In this document: positions 14,333-22,401 of the stretch, in pieces
Numbering within the stretch: the stretch's first letter is position 1
Layout: every line of letters starts with the position of its first letter
Assembly: GCA_902362705.1 (NCBI GenBank)
Contig: CABIXK010000006.1
Location: 1-29,231 of the forward strand
Direction of reading: 5' to 3'
Source: Rikenellaceae bacterium
Lineage (GTDB): Bacteria; Bacteroidota; Bacteroidia; Bacteroidales; Rikenellaceae
DNA: 29,231 nt
Program-made: the position numbers and the translations under genes
Notes under the pieces: model-generated
What the model saw: only the letters and a program-made list of their open reading frames with translations
What the model was told of the DNA's origin: nothing
Database searches by the model: none

Positions 14333-15529
14333 TCAGCATCGGCTGACAGCAGCAAGGTGTGTTTTCCGTTTCTTCGTGCACCGCCTCCACCACAACCAAT
14401 AGCCGGTCAGGGGGAGCGAAGCACCGACAAGCGCGGCAAGGAAATAGAAGATTTTCGTCCAGATACCGCCCCACGTACCCGTGTGGAGGGCATAGAACCA
14501 GCCTCGGAGGCGTTGCTGGCGGGGCGTGTCTTCATAACGGGCGATCTCGGCGAGACGGCCGCTGCGGGGATCGAACGTCGCGCGGTCGATGCGTCGCATC
14601 GCCGATTGCCGCGCGACCTGCGCTTCGGTTCGTGTCAGCGTGATTGTTTTGTAGGCGGTGCAATGCGTCGTGAGCTGCCCCAGCACGGCGTCCCATACGG
14701 CATAATCGAACGGTCGCGCTTCTGTTTCGGCCTGCGTTCCATCGTGCTCCCGGCCTGTGTTCCGTTCGCCGCTTCTTTCGCGGCTCTGGCGGCTGCCCGA
14801 ATCGGTCTTTCGTGCGGGGAACTCTTGCGCCACAGCGATTTGCGGGGTTCCGCCGAAAAGCGCATAGGCCGCCGTGCGGTACCAGCCGAACGACCACGTG
14901 AGCCCCGTCAGCGCCATGACCAGCAACAGCAGGGTCGCATAGAATCCCAGCGAGACATGGCAGTCGTGCCAGAAACGGCGGCCGTCGGAACACGATACTT
15001 TCAGCCGGTTGCGCAGCGCCTTGCGGCTGCGGGGGATCCAGAGAATCAAGCCGCTGACAAGAATCACCACCAACGCCAGCGTCGAGACCCCGACGATGGC
15101 GTTTCCGATCGACTTTTCGCCTTTCGACGGCGGCGGGTCGAGCAGCCAGCGGTGAAGTTTCCGCACCGTGCCGAAGAATGCCGGGCTTTCGGCCCAGCCG
15201 TTGACAGCGCCCGTATAGGGGTCTACGCTCAGTTGCCTGCGTCCCGTCTCGCGGAAAGCGGCCATGCAGGGTTCGTCGCTGCGGGCGGAGAGTTGCAGCG
15301 AAACCAGGTGCAGCGAATCGGGCATCTGCCCTCTGATGCGGTCGGCGAGCTGCGACGGACGAAGCGGACGTACGTTGGCCGGGACTGCGACCCGATAAAG
15401 CTCCGGGTGCAGTGCCCGGGTAATCTCGCCCTCGAAGACGAGCACGGCGCCCGACAGGCAGACGACGGTGATGACAAGTCCCAGCGGAACGGAGAGCCAC
15501 AGGTGTATTTTTGCGAATATCTTTTTCAT
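14333..15529 (-). CDS. xusC: PepSY-domain inner-membrane protein, XusC-like
   Basis: A 398-residue membrane protein of the PepSY-associated TM family. Hydrophobic helices lie at about residues 10-31, 150-172, 205-225 and 350-370. Histidines near membrane segments (IHLWLS, LHRWLLD, FWHDCHVSLG, YALHTGTWGG) resemble those of predicted metal or siderophore reductases of this family. Periplasmic PepSY-like regions lie between them, with GRRQLSVDPYTGAVNGW. It is the third gene of the operon, 71 bp after the DUF4374 gene. In Bacteroides thetaiotaomicron XusC has this position and domain type and takes part in xenosiderophore use, perhaps by releasing iron. Met 15529 is chosen as it opens MKKIFAKIH; the symbol is by analogy of order and family. 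Confidence 0.78.
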   Translation of the reverse strand: MKKIFAKIHLWLSVPLGLVITVVCLSGAVLVFEGEITRALHPELYRVAVPANVRPLRPSQLADRIRGQMPDSLHLVSLQLSARSDEPCMAAFRETGRRQLSVDPYTGAVNGWAESPAFFGTVRKLHRWLLDPPPSKGEKSIGNAIVGVSTLALVVILVSGLILWIPRSRKALRNRLKVSCSDGRRFWHDCHVSLGFYATLLLLVMALTGLTWSFGWYRTAAYALFGGTPQIAVAQEFPARKTDSGSRQSRERSGERNTGREHDGTQAETEARPFDYAVWDAVLGQLTTHCTAYKTITLTRTEAQVARQSAMRRIDRATFDPRSGRLAEIARYEDTPRQQRLRGWFYALHTGTWGGIWTKIFYFLAALVGASLPLTGYWLWWRRCTKKRKTHLAAVSRC

Positions 15530-15558
15530 GATTCGGGTGTTTTGTCCGGACAAGGGAA

Positions 15559-15580
15559 CGGCCCGCGCAACGACGGGCCG
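15559..15580 (-). other. Stem-loop between xusB-like and xusC-like genes
   Basis: CGGCCCG (15559-15565) pairs with CGGGCCG (15574-15580) around an 8-nt loop, inside the 71-bp intercistronic gap. No T tract follows on the minus strand, so it is more likely to tune mRNA stability or gene dosage than to terminate fully. Confidence 0.4.
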
Positions 15581-15600
15581 CTCTCCTGCCGGAGTGGTTC

Positions 15601-16992
15601 CTATTTCCGGACGGTCAGCTTACCCGCCGTGGCGACGGATTCCGCGTCGATGACGAGCCCTTTGGTCGCACGCCCCGTAGCGGCATCGATCCTATAGAAT
15701 GCCGGTTTGTCGCCGCCGGTCACCGTCACGGCGATGTACATGGCTCCGTTCTCGCCGTAAGGCTCGCCGCCGAAGCCCGCAAGGTCCGACGGCAGCCCGG
15801 TCACGGGTACGACGGTTTTCGCCTCGGCATCGAAGACGGCAAGTTCGTTGGTCACGGCATCCTTGCCCTGCATCATCCCCTCCACGCCGTCGGAGTAGAG
15901 TTGCAGCAGAAAGTGTGCGCCCGAGATGTGCCAGCAGCGGAAGACGGGATGCTGCGTGCCGATCCGCTCGAAATTCACGTAGTAGTCGGGGTCGAACTCC
16001 GTCGCGCCCTTGCGGATGCGCACCACGCCCGAGGGTTTGGTGCCGGTCACCTTCTTCAGGTCGGCCGACGAGGTAAAGGTGCGGCCGTAGCCGGGCGAGA
16101 AGACGTAGAGGTCACCGTTGTCGGCGGCCCAGATCGTCTGGTAGTATTGCGAGCGATGGCGGCCGCAGGCGAAGCCGATTTTGTCGGTCGAGGCGATTAC
16201 GGGCTTCTCGGAGAACGACGAGCCGCTGTAAATGGCGACCCACGCGCGGTCGGGATACTGCGTCGAAGGAATCGTTCCGGCGGTGTAGGAGCTGCTGGCC
16301 GAGCCGCCGTCGGTCTTGGCGACCAGTTCCGGGTCGGTCACCATGTCCGGCCACTTCGCTATACCGTAGCGGCTCATGCCCATCGGCACGACCGAGGTGT
16401 AGAGCTTGCCGTTCGCCTCTTCCAGTCCGGCGAAGGTCACCTTCTCGCCGTTGCCGAGGAAGTTTTCCGCGTCGATCGACCCTTCGGTCTGCCCGCCGGT
16501 ATTCTCGTCGAGGTAGTTGAACAGCAGCGCCTGCGCGATGTTGCCCTCGGCGTCCGTAGTCTTCGAGTCGCCGGTCGAGACGGTCACCACCTTGTCGCCC
16601 CACGTGCCGTAGGAGGTGATGCGGTTGAATTCATAGAGGTAGCGTTCGGTGGGTTTGCCCGCAGCATTCAGGTAGTAGGATGCGCCCGTGCCGGCACCGC
16701 CCTTGTTATAGACCAGCGAGAAGACGTAATTCTGGTTCTTGAATACCCAATAGGAGCCGCCGAGTACCTCCGTCCCCGTGCCGCGCACGGTGGCCGTGCC
16801 CTCGTCGAGCGACGGGGCGGTGATCAGGTAGCTCGTGCCGTCGTCCTGCGCCGCGATGACGTAGGAGGTTTCGGCATCGGGGCCCGGAGTCGGTTCGGGC
16901 GTGTCGTCATCGTTGCTGCACGAGGGCAGCAGGCCGGCGGTGCCGGCGCACAGCAGGGCGAGGAAAGCCCGGGTGTAAAGTTGCTTTTTCAT
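15601..16992 (-). CDS. xusB: DUF4374 lipoprotein, XusB-like siderophore-binding protein
   Basis: A 463-residue lipoprotein: signal sequence with lipobox LLPSC (Cys25), an acidic linker ([15 protein letters not shown]) of the kind that promotes surface export of lipoproteins in Bacteroidota, then a long domain with repeated beta-propeller-like strands ([62 protein letters not shown]). This is DUF4374. In Bacteroides thetaiotaomicron the DUF4374 lipoprotein XusB captures ferric enterobactin-type siderophores and passes them to the receptor XusA. It is preceded by the TonB receptor (30 bp) and followed by the PepSY gene, the same order as xusABC. Ligand identity here is inferred. Confidence 0.85.
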   Translation of the reverse strand: MKKQLYTRAFLALLCAGTAGLLPSCSNDDDTPEPTPGPDAETSYVIAAQDDGTSYLITAPSLDEGTATVRGTGTEVLGGSYWVFKNQNYVFSLVYNKGGAGTGASYYLNAAGKPTERYLYEFNRITSYGTWGDKVVTVSTGDSKTTDAEGNIAQALLFNYLDENTGGQTEGSIDAENFLGNGEKVTFAGLEEANGKLYTSVVPMGMSRYGIAKWPDMVTDPELVAKTDGGSASSSYTAGTIPSTQYPDRAWVAIYSGSSFSEKPVIASTDKIGFACGRHRSQYYQTIWAADNGDLYVFSPGYGRTFTSSADLKKVTGTKPSGVVRIRKGATEFDPDYYVNFERIGTQHPVFRCWHISGAHFLLQLYSDGVEGMMQGKDAVTNELAVFDAEAKTVVPVTGLPSDLAGFGGEPYGENGAMYIAVTVTGGDKPAFYRIDAATGRATKGLVIDAESVATAGKLTVRK

Positions 16993-17022
16993 GATTCGAT
17001 TTTTTATTTTAGTGTTTATAAA

Positions 17023-19470
17023 TCAGTTGCCGAAATGAACGCGCAGCTTGACGTAGAACGCGCGGCCCGCTTTCTGGAGGCTGAAATTGTCGTAAAGCCG
17101 TGCGTCGGTCAGGTTGCGGCACTCCAAAGCGATGTTGTAGCGTCCGTTTTTGATGCTGTAGGCCAGCGAGAGGTTGTGCGACAGCTGGCCGGGCACGTAG
17201 GCTTTCGAATCCTTGTCGCCGATGTTCTCCCAGTTGAGCGGAAAGGCGTGCTGCCAGAATCCGTCGTAACCGACCGTGAGCGTATTTCCTCGGGCGAAAA
17301 GGTCGTGCCAGTGGAACGAAGCGTCGAAGTTGGCGAAGCGGTAGGGAATGTTCGGCAGCCGCACCTTATAGTGCATGTTCTCCTGCTGCGACGAGCCCGT
17401 CCAGCGCCGTTCGTAATCGCGGGTGTCGATGCTGTTCCACGTTCCGCCGAAGTCGAACCAGCGGGCGAACGAGTAGCGCAGCGACACGTTGTAGCCCTTG
17501 GTGCGCACGTGGCCGTGGTTTTCGTAGATGCCGTACTGCGTCGATCCGTGCTTGCCCAGTCCGCGCTTGATATAGTCTTTCGTGTTGCGGTAGATCAGGC
17601 TGACGTCCGCATAGAGACCGTGCTTGCCGAAGCGGCCGTCGTAGCTGAAATTGAGATTGATGTTGTCGCTTCGTTCGGGCCGCAGGTCGGCGCGCCCCGC
17701 TTCGAGGTCCTCGTCGCCGAACAGCTCGTCGGTGGTCGGCAGCCGGAACGCCCGTTCGTAGGAGCATTTGGCCTGCAACCCTTTCATGATGTAGTACGTT
17801 CCGGCCGCACCGCAGCCCCATGCCGCGACGCTTTTACCCAGCTCCACGTAGTCGCCCACGCCGTCGGCGCTGCGCGAAACGGGGCCCCGGTTGTATTGCA
17901 GGTAATATTTGACGAATGCCGAGGCGTTCCACCGCTCCGACGGAATCACCCGGTAGGAGAGCCCGCCGATGTTCTTGCGCGTGAGTTTGGGAATCGAGAA
18001 ATCCGTGAGCACCGACGAGGTGCCGACGTGCGAACGGCTCGTGCGGCGGAAATCGCTGAAGACATGGTTGAATGTCAGCGTGTGGATTTCGCCGATGCGG
18101 TAGTTGAGCGTCAGCGTGGCGTTCCAGTTCGTGTTGCGCGATTCGCTGTTCTGATAGGATTGTTCGCCGCGGCTATCCTTTTCGTAGTAATGGCCGTACC
18201 AGTTGTAGTAGCGCGCTGCGGTGTCGATGTTGTGCGTGACGTTGCGGTTGTAATTGGCCGTCACGAGCAGGTCGAGCCCCTCGGTGAAAAGGTTGCGCTT
18301 GGCATACTCCAGCGACGGGGAGAGCGAATGACCCTTGCGGTGCTTCCGGCCGAAGACGATATCCTGGTAGACGCCGGTCTGGATCTCCTTGTAAAAATTG
18401 GAATAGGAGAAGCCCAGCACGAAGCGGTCCGCCCATTTTTTGCCTGCGAGACCGAGTTTGCCGAGCACGACCTCGTTGTGGAAGGCGTCGTTGAAGCGCC
18501 GGACATGCTTCACGTCGCTCTTGTCCACGGGAAACTTGTGAACCGTACCGTCGGGCAGCACCTCGAATTCGCGCACCCAGTTGTCGATGTAATAGTCGTT
18601 GTCGGAGTAGTTCTGGAAAGCGTCGATTTCGTACAGGAAGCCGCCTCGGGTCGTCTGCCCGAAACGGAGGTTCGAGCGGTGGGTGTCGAACGAACCATAG
18701 GAGTAGGAGGCGTCGGCGAACCAGTTGCGCCGCCGTTTGTTCGTGACGATGTTGATGACGCCGCCGATGGCATCGGTGCCGAAACCGACGGGCACCACCC
18801 CCTTGTATACTTCGATGCGCTCGGCGAAGCCCGCCGGTATGTTGTTCAGGTCGAACGCCTGCCCGGCCCCTTCCTGGGGCACGCCGTCGATGAAGACCTT
18901 GACATGCTTGCCGCTGAACCCGTCGAGCATCAGCTGCATGTCGGAGCCTACGCCGCCCGATTCGCGGAGCTTCATGCCGGGCAGTTTCGAGAGAGCGTCG
19001 CTCAGGCTCTTGGTCGTGTTCTGCAAGGCTTTCGTATCTACCGCCACCGCGTTGAACGGCGACTGCTGCACGCGGCTTACGCCGCTGCCCGTGACAACGA
19101 CCTCTTCGAGTCCGGTCGCTGCCGGTTGCAGGACGACCGTGAGGTTTTTCATGTCCCGGCCGACTTCTATGTTTTTCTCGGCGGACCGGTAGCCGATAAG
19201 CGATACGGCGAGCGTATGCTTTCCGGCCGGCACCTTGAAACGGAACCGCCCCCTATCGTCCGTGGAGCAGCCGTAGTTCGTGCCTTTCAGACAGACGGTG
19301 GCGAAAGCGACTGCCGTGCTGTCTTTCTCCATCACCTTTCCCGAGAGCCATGCGGAGGCGTGCGGGCCGTGATGTCCGGCATGCGGACGAAGGGGCTGGG
19401 CTGCGGCCGACTGAAAGCAGAGGGCCAGCATGACCGTCAGTAGTCCCCATGTTTCTGTTATATATTTCAT
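17023..19470 (-). CDS. xusA: TonB-dependent siderophore receptor, XusA-like
   Basis: An 815-residue outer-membrane receptor. Signal peptide 1-24; a His-rich stretch after it (PHAGHHGPHAS, about 29-39); a CarboxypepD_reg-like domain (about 40-115: GKVMEKDSTAVAFATVCLKG, LAVSLIGYRSAEKNI); a TonB-box-like EEVVVTG (122-128); a plug domain (about 130-245) with LSDALSKLPGMKLRESGG, VFIDGVPQEG and GTDAIGGVINIVTNK; then a 22-strand-type barrel ending YVKLRVHFGN. It should import a chelated metal using TonB-ExbBD energy. Met 19470 opens the signal peptide; an upstream in-frame start would lie before the promoter. It is first gene of the operon with the DUF4374 and PepSY genes. Name by synteny with Bacteroides xusA. 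Confidence 0.85.
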   Translation of the reverse strand: MKYITETWGLLTVMLALCFQSAAAQPLRPHAGHHGPHASAWLSGKVMEKDSTAVAFATVCLKGTNYGCSTDDRGRFRFKVPAGKHTLAVSLIGYRSAEKNIEVGRDMKNLTVVLQPAATGLEEVVVTGSGVSRVQQSPFNAVAVDTKALQNTTKSLSDALSKLPGMKLRESGGVGSDMQLMLDGFSGKHVKVFIDGVPQEGAGQAFDLNNIPAGFAERIEVYKGVVPVGFGTDAIGGVINIVTNKRRRNWFADASYSYGSFDTHRSNLRFGQTTRGGFLYEIDAFQNYSDNDYYIDNWVREFEVLPDGTVHKFPVDKSDVKHVRRFNDAFHNEVVLGKLGLAGKKWADRFVLGFSYSNFYKEIQTGVYQDIVFGRKHRKGHSLSPSLEYAKRNLFTEGLDLLVTANYNRNVTHNIDTAARYYNWYGHYYEKDSRGEQSYQNSESRNTNWNATLTLNYRIGEIHTLTFNHVFSDFRRTSRSHVGTSSVLTDFSIPKLTRKNIGGLSYRVIPSERWNASAFVKYYLQYNRGPVSRSADGVGDYVELGKSVAAWGCGAAGTYYIMKGLQAKCSYERAFRLPTTDELFGDEDLEAGRADLRPERSDNINLNFSYDGRFGKHGLYADVSLIYRNTKDYIKRGLGKHGSTQYGIYENHGHVRTKGYNVSLRYSFARWFDFGGTWNSIDTRDYERRWTGSSQQENMHYKVRLPNIPYRFANFDASFHWHDLFARGNTLTVGYDGFWQHAFPLNWENIGDKDSKAYVPGQLSHNLSLAYSIKNGRYNIALECRNLTDARLYDNFSLQKAGRAFYVKLRVHFGN

Positions 19471-19494
19471 TTGCGAACGGGTTAATTTCGAGTG

Positions 19495-19525
19495 CAAAAT
19501 TACCCGCCCCACGAATTTCAGTCAA
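19495..19525 (-). promoter_or_regulatory. Promoter of the xusABC-like operon
   Basis: On the minus strand TAATTTTG (19495-19502) has a TTG (19523-19525) 20 bp upstream, a canonical Bacteroidota promoter 24 bp before the receptor ATG. Iron control would be expected for such an operon, but I do not see a confident Fur box. Confidence 0.7.
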
Positions 19526-19616
19526 TCGCCTTTTTTGGGGAATTTCAAACGACGGAAGTACCTAATTTCGATTAGCGAACTATGCGCGACGACGAGAAGG
19601 AACGGGCACGCCGACG

Positions 19617-19904
19617 ATGAATTACCTTTTAATCGAAGAGCGCGCATGGACGAATCTGCAAGCCTATGCCCGCCGACTGACCGACACGATGCGACGGCTC
19701 GACCGCCATTTCAACCCTGCGGCCGAAAGCGGCTGAATAGACAATGCCGAAGTCTGCCACCGACTTCATATCGCGAAACGGACGCTGCAATACCTGCGCA
19801 ATAGCGGAAAACTGCCATACTCGACTATCGGCAACAAATGTTATTACAAGCCTGAAGACGTGCGGGCGTTGCTCGACAAGAACTTGACGACCAACTGCGG
19901 ATAA
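19617..19904 (+). pseudogene. Excisionase-like HTH protein with in-frame stop
   Basis: A 95-codon frame starting MNYLLIEERAWTNL and continuing, after a TGA at codon 40 (19734-19736), into IDNAEVCHRLHIAKRTLQY and YSTIGNKCYYKPEDVRALL. This is the MerR/excisionase-like helix-turn-helix domain found in tandem pairs on Bacteroidota mobile elements. Related proteins have Trp just before (I/L)DN, so TGG to TGA is the simplest explanation. It ends 2 bp before the next HTH gene. If the stop is real, only a 39-residue N-terminal peptide is made, unless translation restarts downstream. Confidence 0.7.
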
Positions 19905-19906
19905 CT

Positions 19907-20239
19907 ATGGATGAGAACATAATGATCGAGAATCGCAGCGTTCTCATGCGCGATACGGATGAATACAAAGTGCTGCTCGAAGCCATGCGCCGCGCTGCGC
20001 AGACGGCGGACAAACTGATCGCCGAGGTCGAGCCCTCCTTACTGGGTGAACGCTATCTGACCACCGAGCAGGTAATGGCCCGTTTCCACATCTCCCGCCG
20101 CGCCTTGCAAAACTATCGTGATAAAAGAATTATCCCTTATACTTCCATCGGCGGAACGCTCCTTTATCCCGAATCCAAAATTGGTAAGGTGTTGGAGAAT
20201 AATTACCACAAACCGGCAGGCTGTAAAGAGCTGAAATGA
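19907..20239 (+). CDS. Excisionase-like helix-turn-helix protein
   Basis: A 110-residue protein with an N-terminal helical region (about 1-45) and a winged-helix DNA-binding domain (LTTEQVMARFHISRRALQNYRDKRIIPYTSIGGTLLYPESKI, about 51-90), the helix-turn-helix_17/MerR-like type used by excisionases and regulators of Bacteroidota mobile elements. The two HTH genes are 2 bp apart and were surely cotranscribed. The stop codon lies inside the left arm of a 27-bp perfect inverted repeat. Role in excision or in control of the neighbours is inferred. Confidence 0.8.
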   Translation: MDENIMIENRSVLMRDTDEYKVLLEAMRRAAQTADKLIAEVEPSLLGERYLTTEQVMARFHISRRALQNYRDKRIIPYTSIGGTLLYPESKIGKVLENNYHKPAGCKELK

Positions 20240-20284
20240 AAAAGATAAGCGGGCATTGCCCGCTTATCTTTTTCATTTCAGCTC
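20228..20284. terminator. 27-bp perfect inverted repeat / bidirectional terminator
   Basis: Arms 20228-20254 and 20258-20284 are perfect reverse complements with a 3-base centre (ATT). The inner GATAAGCGGGC/GCCCGCTTATC stem followed by TTTTT is a textbook terminator on the plus strand, and the matching AAAAA makes it work on the minus strand too. The arms extend 16 bp beyond what termination needs and take in the HTH stop codon. Confidence 0.85.
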
Positions 20285-20412
20285 CAACCTAACAAAAATA
20301 TCGAATTTAAAAGACGGAAATTTTTAATATCTATTAGCGTAATAGTAATATCTGCGAATAGTGTTAAGGGACGATGTTATTCACAGGATGCTTGCATGTA
20401 GTGAAGGGGTAC

Positions 20413-20443
20413 TTGGGGAAATATTAACAAATTACTATATTTG
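20413..20443 (+). promoter_or_regulatory. Promoter of the DUF262-HEPN unit
   Basis: TTG (20413-20415), 20 bp, then TATATTTG (20436-20443), an exact match to the Bacteroidota consensus. It predicts a start of transcription near 20450 and a leader of about 28 nt to the chosen ATG. Confidence 0.75.
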
Positions 20444-20477
20444 CATATAATTGAATAACTTTAATGTCTTTAATAAT

Positions 20478-21650
20478 ATGGCTAACTTGTTTACACAACA
20501 AAATGATTCGGAATATTATGACGATAGTCAAAATGAGGAAATAACGGATGTTATTGATTATGACATTTCAGTATCTCCGAATGATTTTAATCTAAAAACA
20601 CTATTTGATTTTATTGATTCTGGGATAGTTAAAATCCCTGGATTTCAGAGAAATTATGTTTGGGATTTGAAAAGAGCATCAAAGCTAATAGAGTCTCTTT
20701 TAATAGGAGTTCCTATTCCTCAAATATTTTTATATGAAGAAAAGAAAAATAGCTTTTTGGTTATTGATGGCCAACAGCGATTAATGACAATATACTACTT
20801 TAAGAAGAAGCGGTTCCCTCGTATGGAAAAACGCGCAGAATTACGACAAATATTTGAAGATAGTAATGGTATTCCAGATGATATTCTGAATGATAATACA
20901 TATTTTATTGATTTTAATTTAGATTTACACGAAACTCTGCCCAATAAAAAGAATAGGTTTAATAAAAAGAATTATTTCACTTTAAGCTCCGAAGATCAAA
21001 CATCATTAGATTTAAAGACTATCAGAAATATTATTATAAAACAGAATGCACCAGATGATGGAGATTCCGTTATTTTTGAAATATTTAATCGATTGAATTC
21101 AGGTGGTGTGAATCTTAAAGCTCAAGAAATTCGTACGAGTTTATATCATTCGCCATTTTATGATATGCTATATAAAATCAATATCAATAATGATTGGAGA
21201 AAGCAAACGCCCAAACCAGTTCCTGATCTAAACATGAAAGATATAGAAATTTTGTTAAGGGGATTTGCAATGTTGCTTAACGGATCGGACTATACGCCCA
21301 GCATGACAAAATTTCTAAATAGTTTTTCACAAATGATGAAAAATGAATCGAATGAGCGTGTGCAAAAATTAAATACATTGTTTGTGAATTTTATTAATCA
21401 TATAACCACACTTCAACCAGATAAATTATTCTTCACAAACCAAAGATTTAATATATCTGTATATGAGGCAATCTTTGTTGGATTATGTGAGGACGGGTGG
21501 TTAGATGGCAGTCTTAATGTTAAGAAAACGACACTTGATAAAATCGAATCGCTTAAAAAGGATTCTGCGTTTATTGAAGCGACACAAAAGGGAACCGCTA
21601 ATACAACAAATGTTACCATACGGCTCTCAAAAGCAAAAGAGATGTTGTAG
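20478..21650 (+). CDS. DUF262 (ParB/Srx-fold) protein, candidate defence effector
   Basis: A 390-residue protein of the DUF262 family. Acidic N-terminus, then IPGFQRNYVW (53-62), the hallmark VIDGQQRL (95-102) and FNRLNSGGVNLKAQEIR (from about 203). DUF262 domains form the N-terminal half of GmrSD-type modification-dependent restriction enzymes and of SspE-like proteins; the DGQQR motif is thought to act in nucleotide hydrolysis or sensing. Unlike GmrSD there is no DUF1524 HNH domain after it. The 3' neighbour is a HEPN gene one base downstream. ATG 20478 is chosen because an upstream TTG at 20451 would sit at the predicted transcription start. Coding is strikingly AT-rich compared with flanking core genes. 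Confidence 0.85.
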   Translation: MANLFTQQNDSEYYDDSQNEEITDVIDYDISVSPNDFNLKTLFDFIDSGIVKIPGFQRNYVWDLKRASKLIESLLIGVPIPQIFLYEEKKNSFLVIDGQQRLMTIYYFKKKRFPRMEKRAELRQIFEDSNGIPDDILNDNTYFIDFNLDLHETLPNKKNRFNKKNYFTLSSEDQTSLDLKTIRNIIIKQNAPDDGDSVIFEIFNRLNSGGVNLKAQEIRTSLYHSPFYDMLYKININNDWRKQTPKPVPDLNMKDIEILLRGFAMLLNGSDYTPSMTKFLNSFSQMMKNESNERVQKLNTLFVNFINHITTLQPDKLFFTNQRFNISVYEAIFVGLCEDGWLDGSLNVKKTTLDKIESLKKDSAFIEATQKGTANTTNVTIRLSKAKEML

Positions 21651-21651
21651 T

Positions 21652-22230
21652 ATGGACTCTGCGGTTGATCGGATTTATCAAGATTACAAAACAATGAAGT
21701 CTTATTTAGAATCCCAAAATGAGATTTCATTGTTGAGTAATTACACCAATACTTTCAGAAAGGTATTAGTCCTGTCTTGTGGAAGTTATTTTGAAGCTCA
21801 AATAGTGTCCATATTGACAGAATATGCTGAAAGATGTTCATCTGGTGATGTCCGAATAAAAAATTTCATTTATAATCAAGCTTTGGCAGGTAAATACCAT
21901 ACATTATTTGCATGGGGAGAACAGAATGAACCAACAAAGCCCGGAAAAAATGCCAACAAATTTTACGCCTTATTTGGCCCAGAGTTTAGCGAATATGTAA
22001 AAAAAGATTTAGCTCAACCACAAACAAAATTTGGTACTCCCAAGGAAGAAATTAATAGTTCTATACAATCCTTTTTAGAGTTAGGGCATTTGAGAAATAT
22101 TTTAGTACATAGCAATTTCGCAGAATACTCATATGATTTAAAAACCCCTGAAGAAATATATGACTTGTATGGTAGGGCAAAATTGTTTATCGTCTATATA
22201 AAATATTTACTACTTAACATTGAAATTTAA
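21652..22230 (+). CDS. HEPN-domain protein with RNxxxH motif
   Basis: A 192-residue mostly helical protein. Helix KVLVLSCGSYFEAQIVSILTEYAE (about 37-60) and the C-terminal HLRNILVHSN, with Arg148, Asn149 and His153 forming the RNxxxH catalytic motif of HEPN ribonucleases, resemble the RiboL-PSP-HEPN / MAE_28990-like branch. Such HEPN proteins are often encoded beside DUF262 proteins. The ATG is one base after the DUF262 stop, indicating translational coupling; an upstream in-frame start would overlap DUF262 widely. The likely role is an RNA-cleaving effector or toxin of a two-gene defence module; this is inference. AT-rich, like its partner. Confidence 0.75.
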   Translation: MDSAVDRIYQDYKTMKSYLESQNEISLLSNYTNTFRKVLVLSCGSYFEAQIVSILTEYAERCSSGDVRIKNFIYNQALAGKYHTLFAWGEQNEPTKPGKNANKFYALFGPEFSEYVKKDLAQPQTKFGTPKEEINSSIQSFLELGHLRNILVHSNFAEYSYDLKTPEEIYDLYGRAKLFIVYIKYLLLNIEI

Positions 22231-22250
22231 TAGCGATTTATCTATATTTG
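22220..22250 (+). promoter_or_regulatory. Promoter reading into a gene-free stretch
   Basis: TTG (22220-22222), 20 bp, TATATTTG (22243-22250): as good a match as the tRNA-Gly promoter. It overlaps the end of the HEPN gene. No credible ORF follows before the terminator at 22402. Confidence 0.65.
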
Positions 22251-22380
22251 CAACGTATTGAAAAGCCGATACAACGGCAAGTAATCCGACGTTCTTCACG
22301 CATGACCAAAGCGTGGTACAACGGAATGGTTCTTTTGCAATACGATTGATATACAGTGACTTCAAAATGCGGATGCGGCA

Positions 22381-22394
22381 TCGTGTTCCGCTCA
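22381..22394 (+). other. Candidate right attachment core
   Basis: TCGTGTTCCGCTCA matches the tRNA-Gly 3' end at 12616-12629 in 13 of 14 positions and is followed, like the tRNA, by an intrinsic terminator. The mismatch is at the seventh acceptor pair. Bacteroidota integrases tolerate some mismatch in the crossover region, but 14 bp is short, so chance is possible. Confidence 0.45.
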
Positions 22395-22401
22395 AAAACA
22401 G

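Noticed and set aside
14331..14348. TGTCAGC/GCTGACA hairpin at the xusC-like stop codon as a terminator
   Set aside because: On the minus strand it is followed by A residues, not T, so it is not an intrinsic terminator for that operon.
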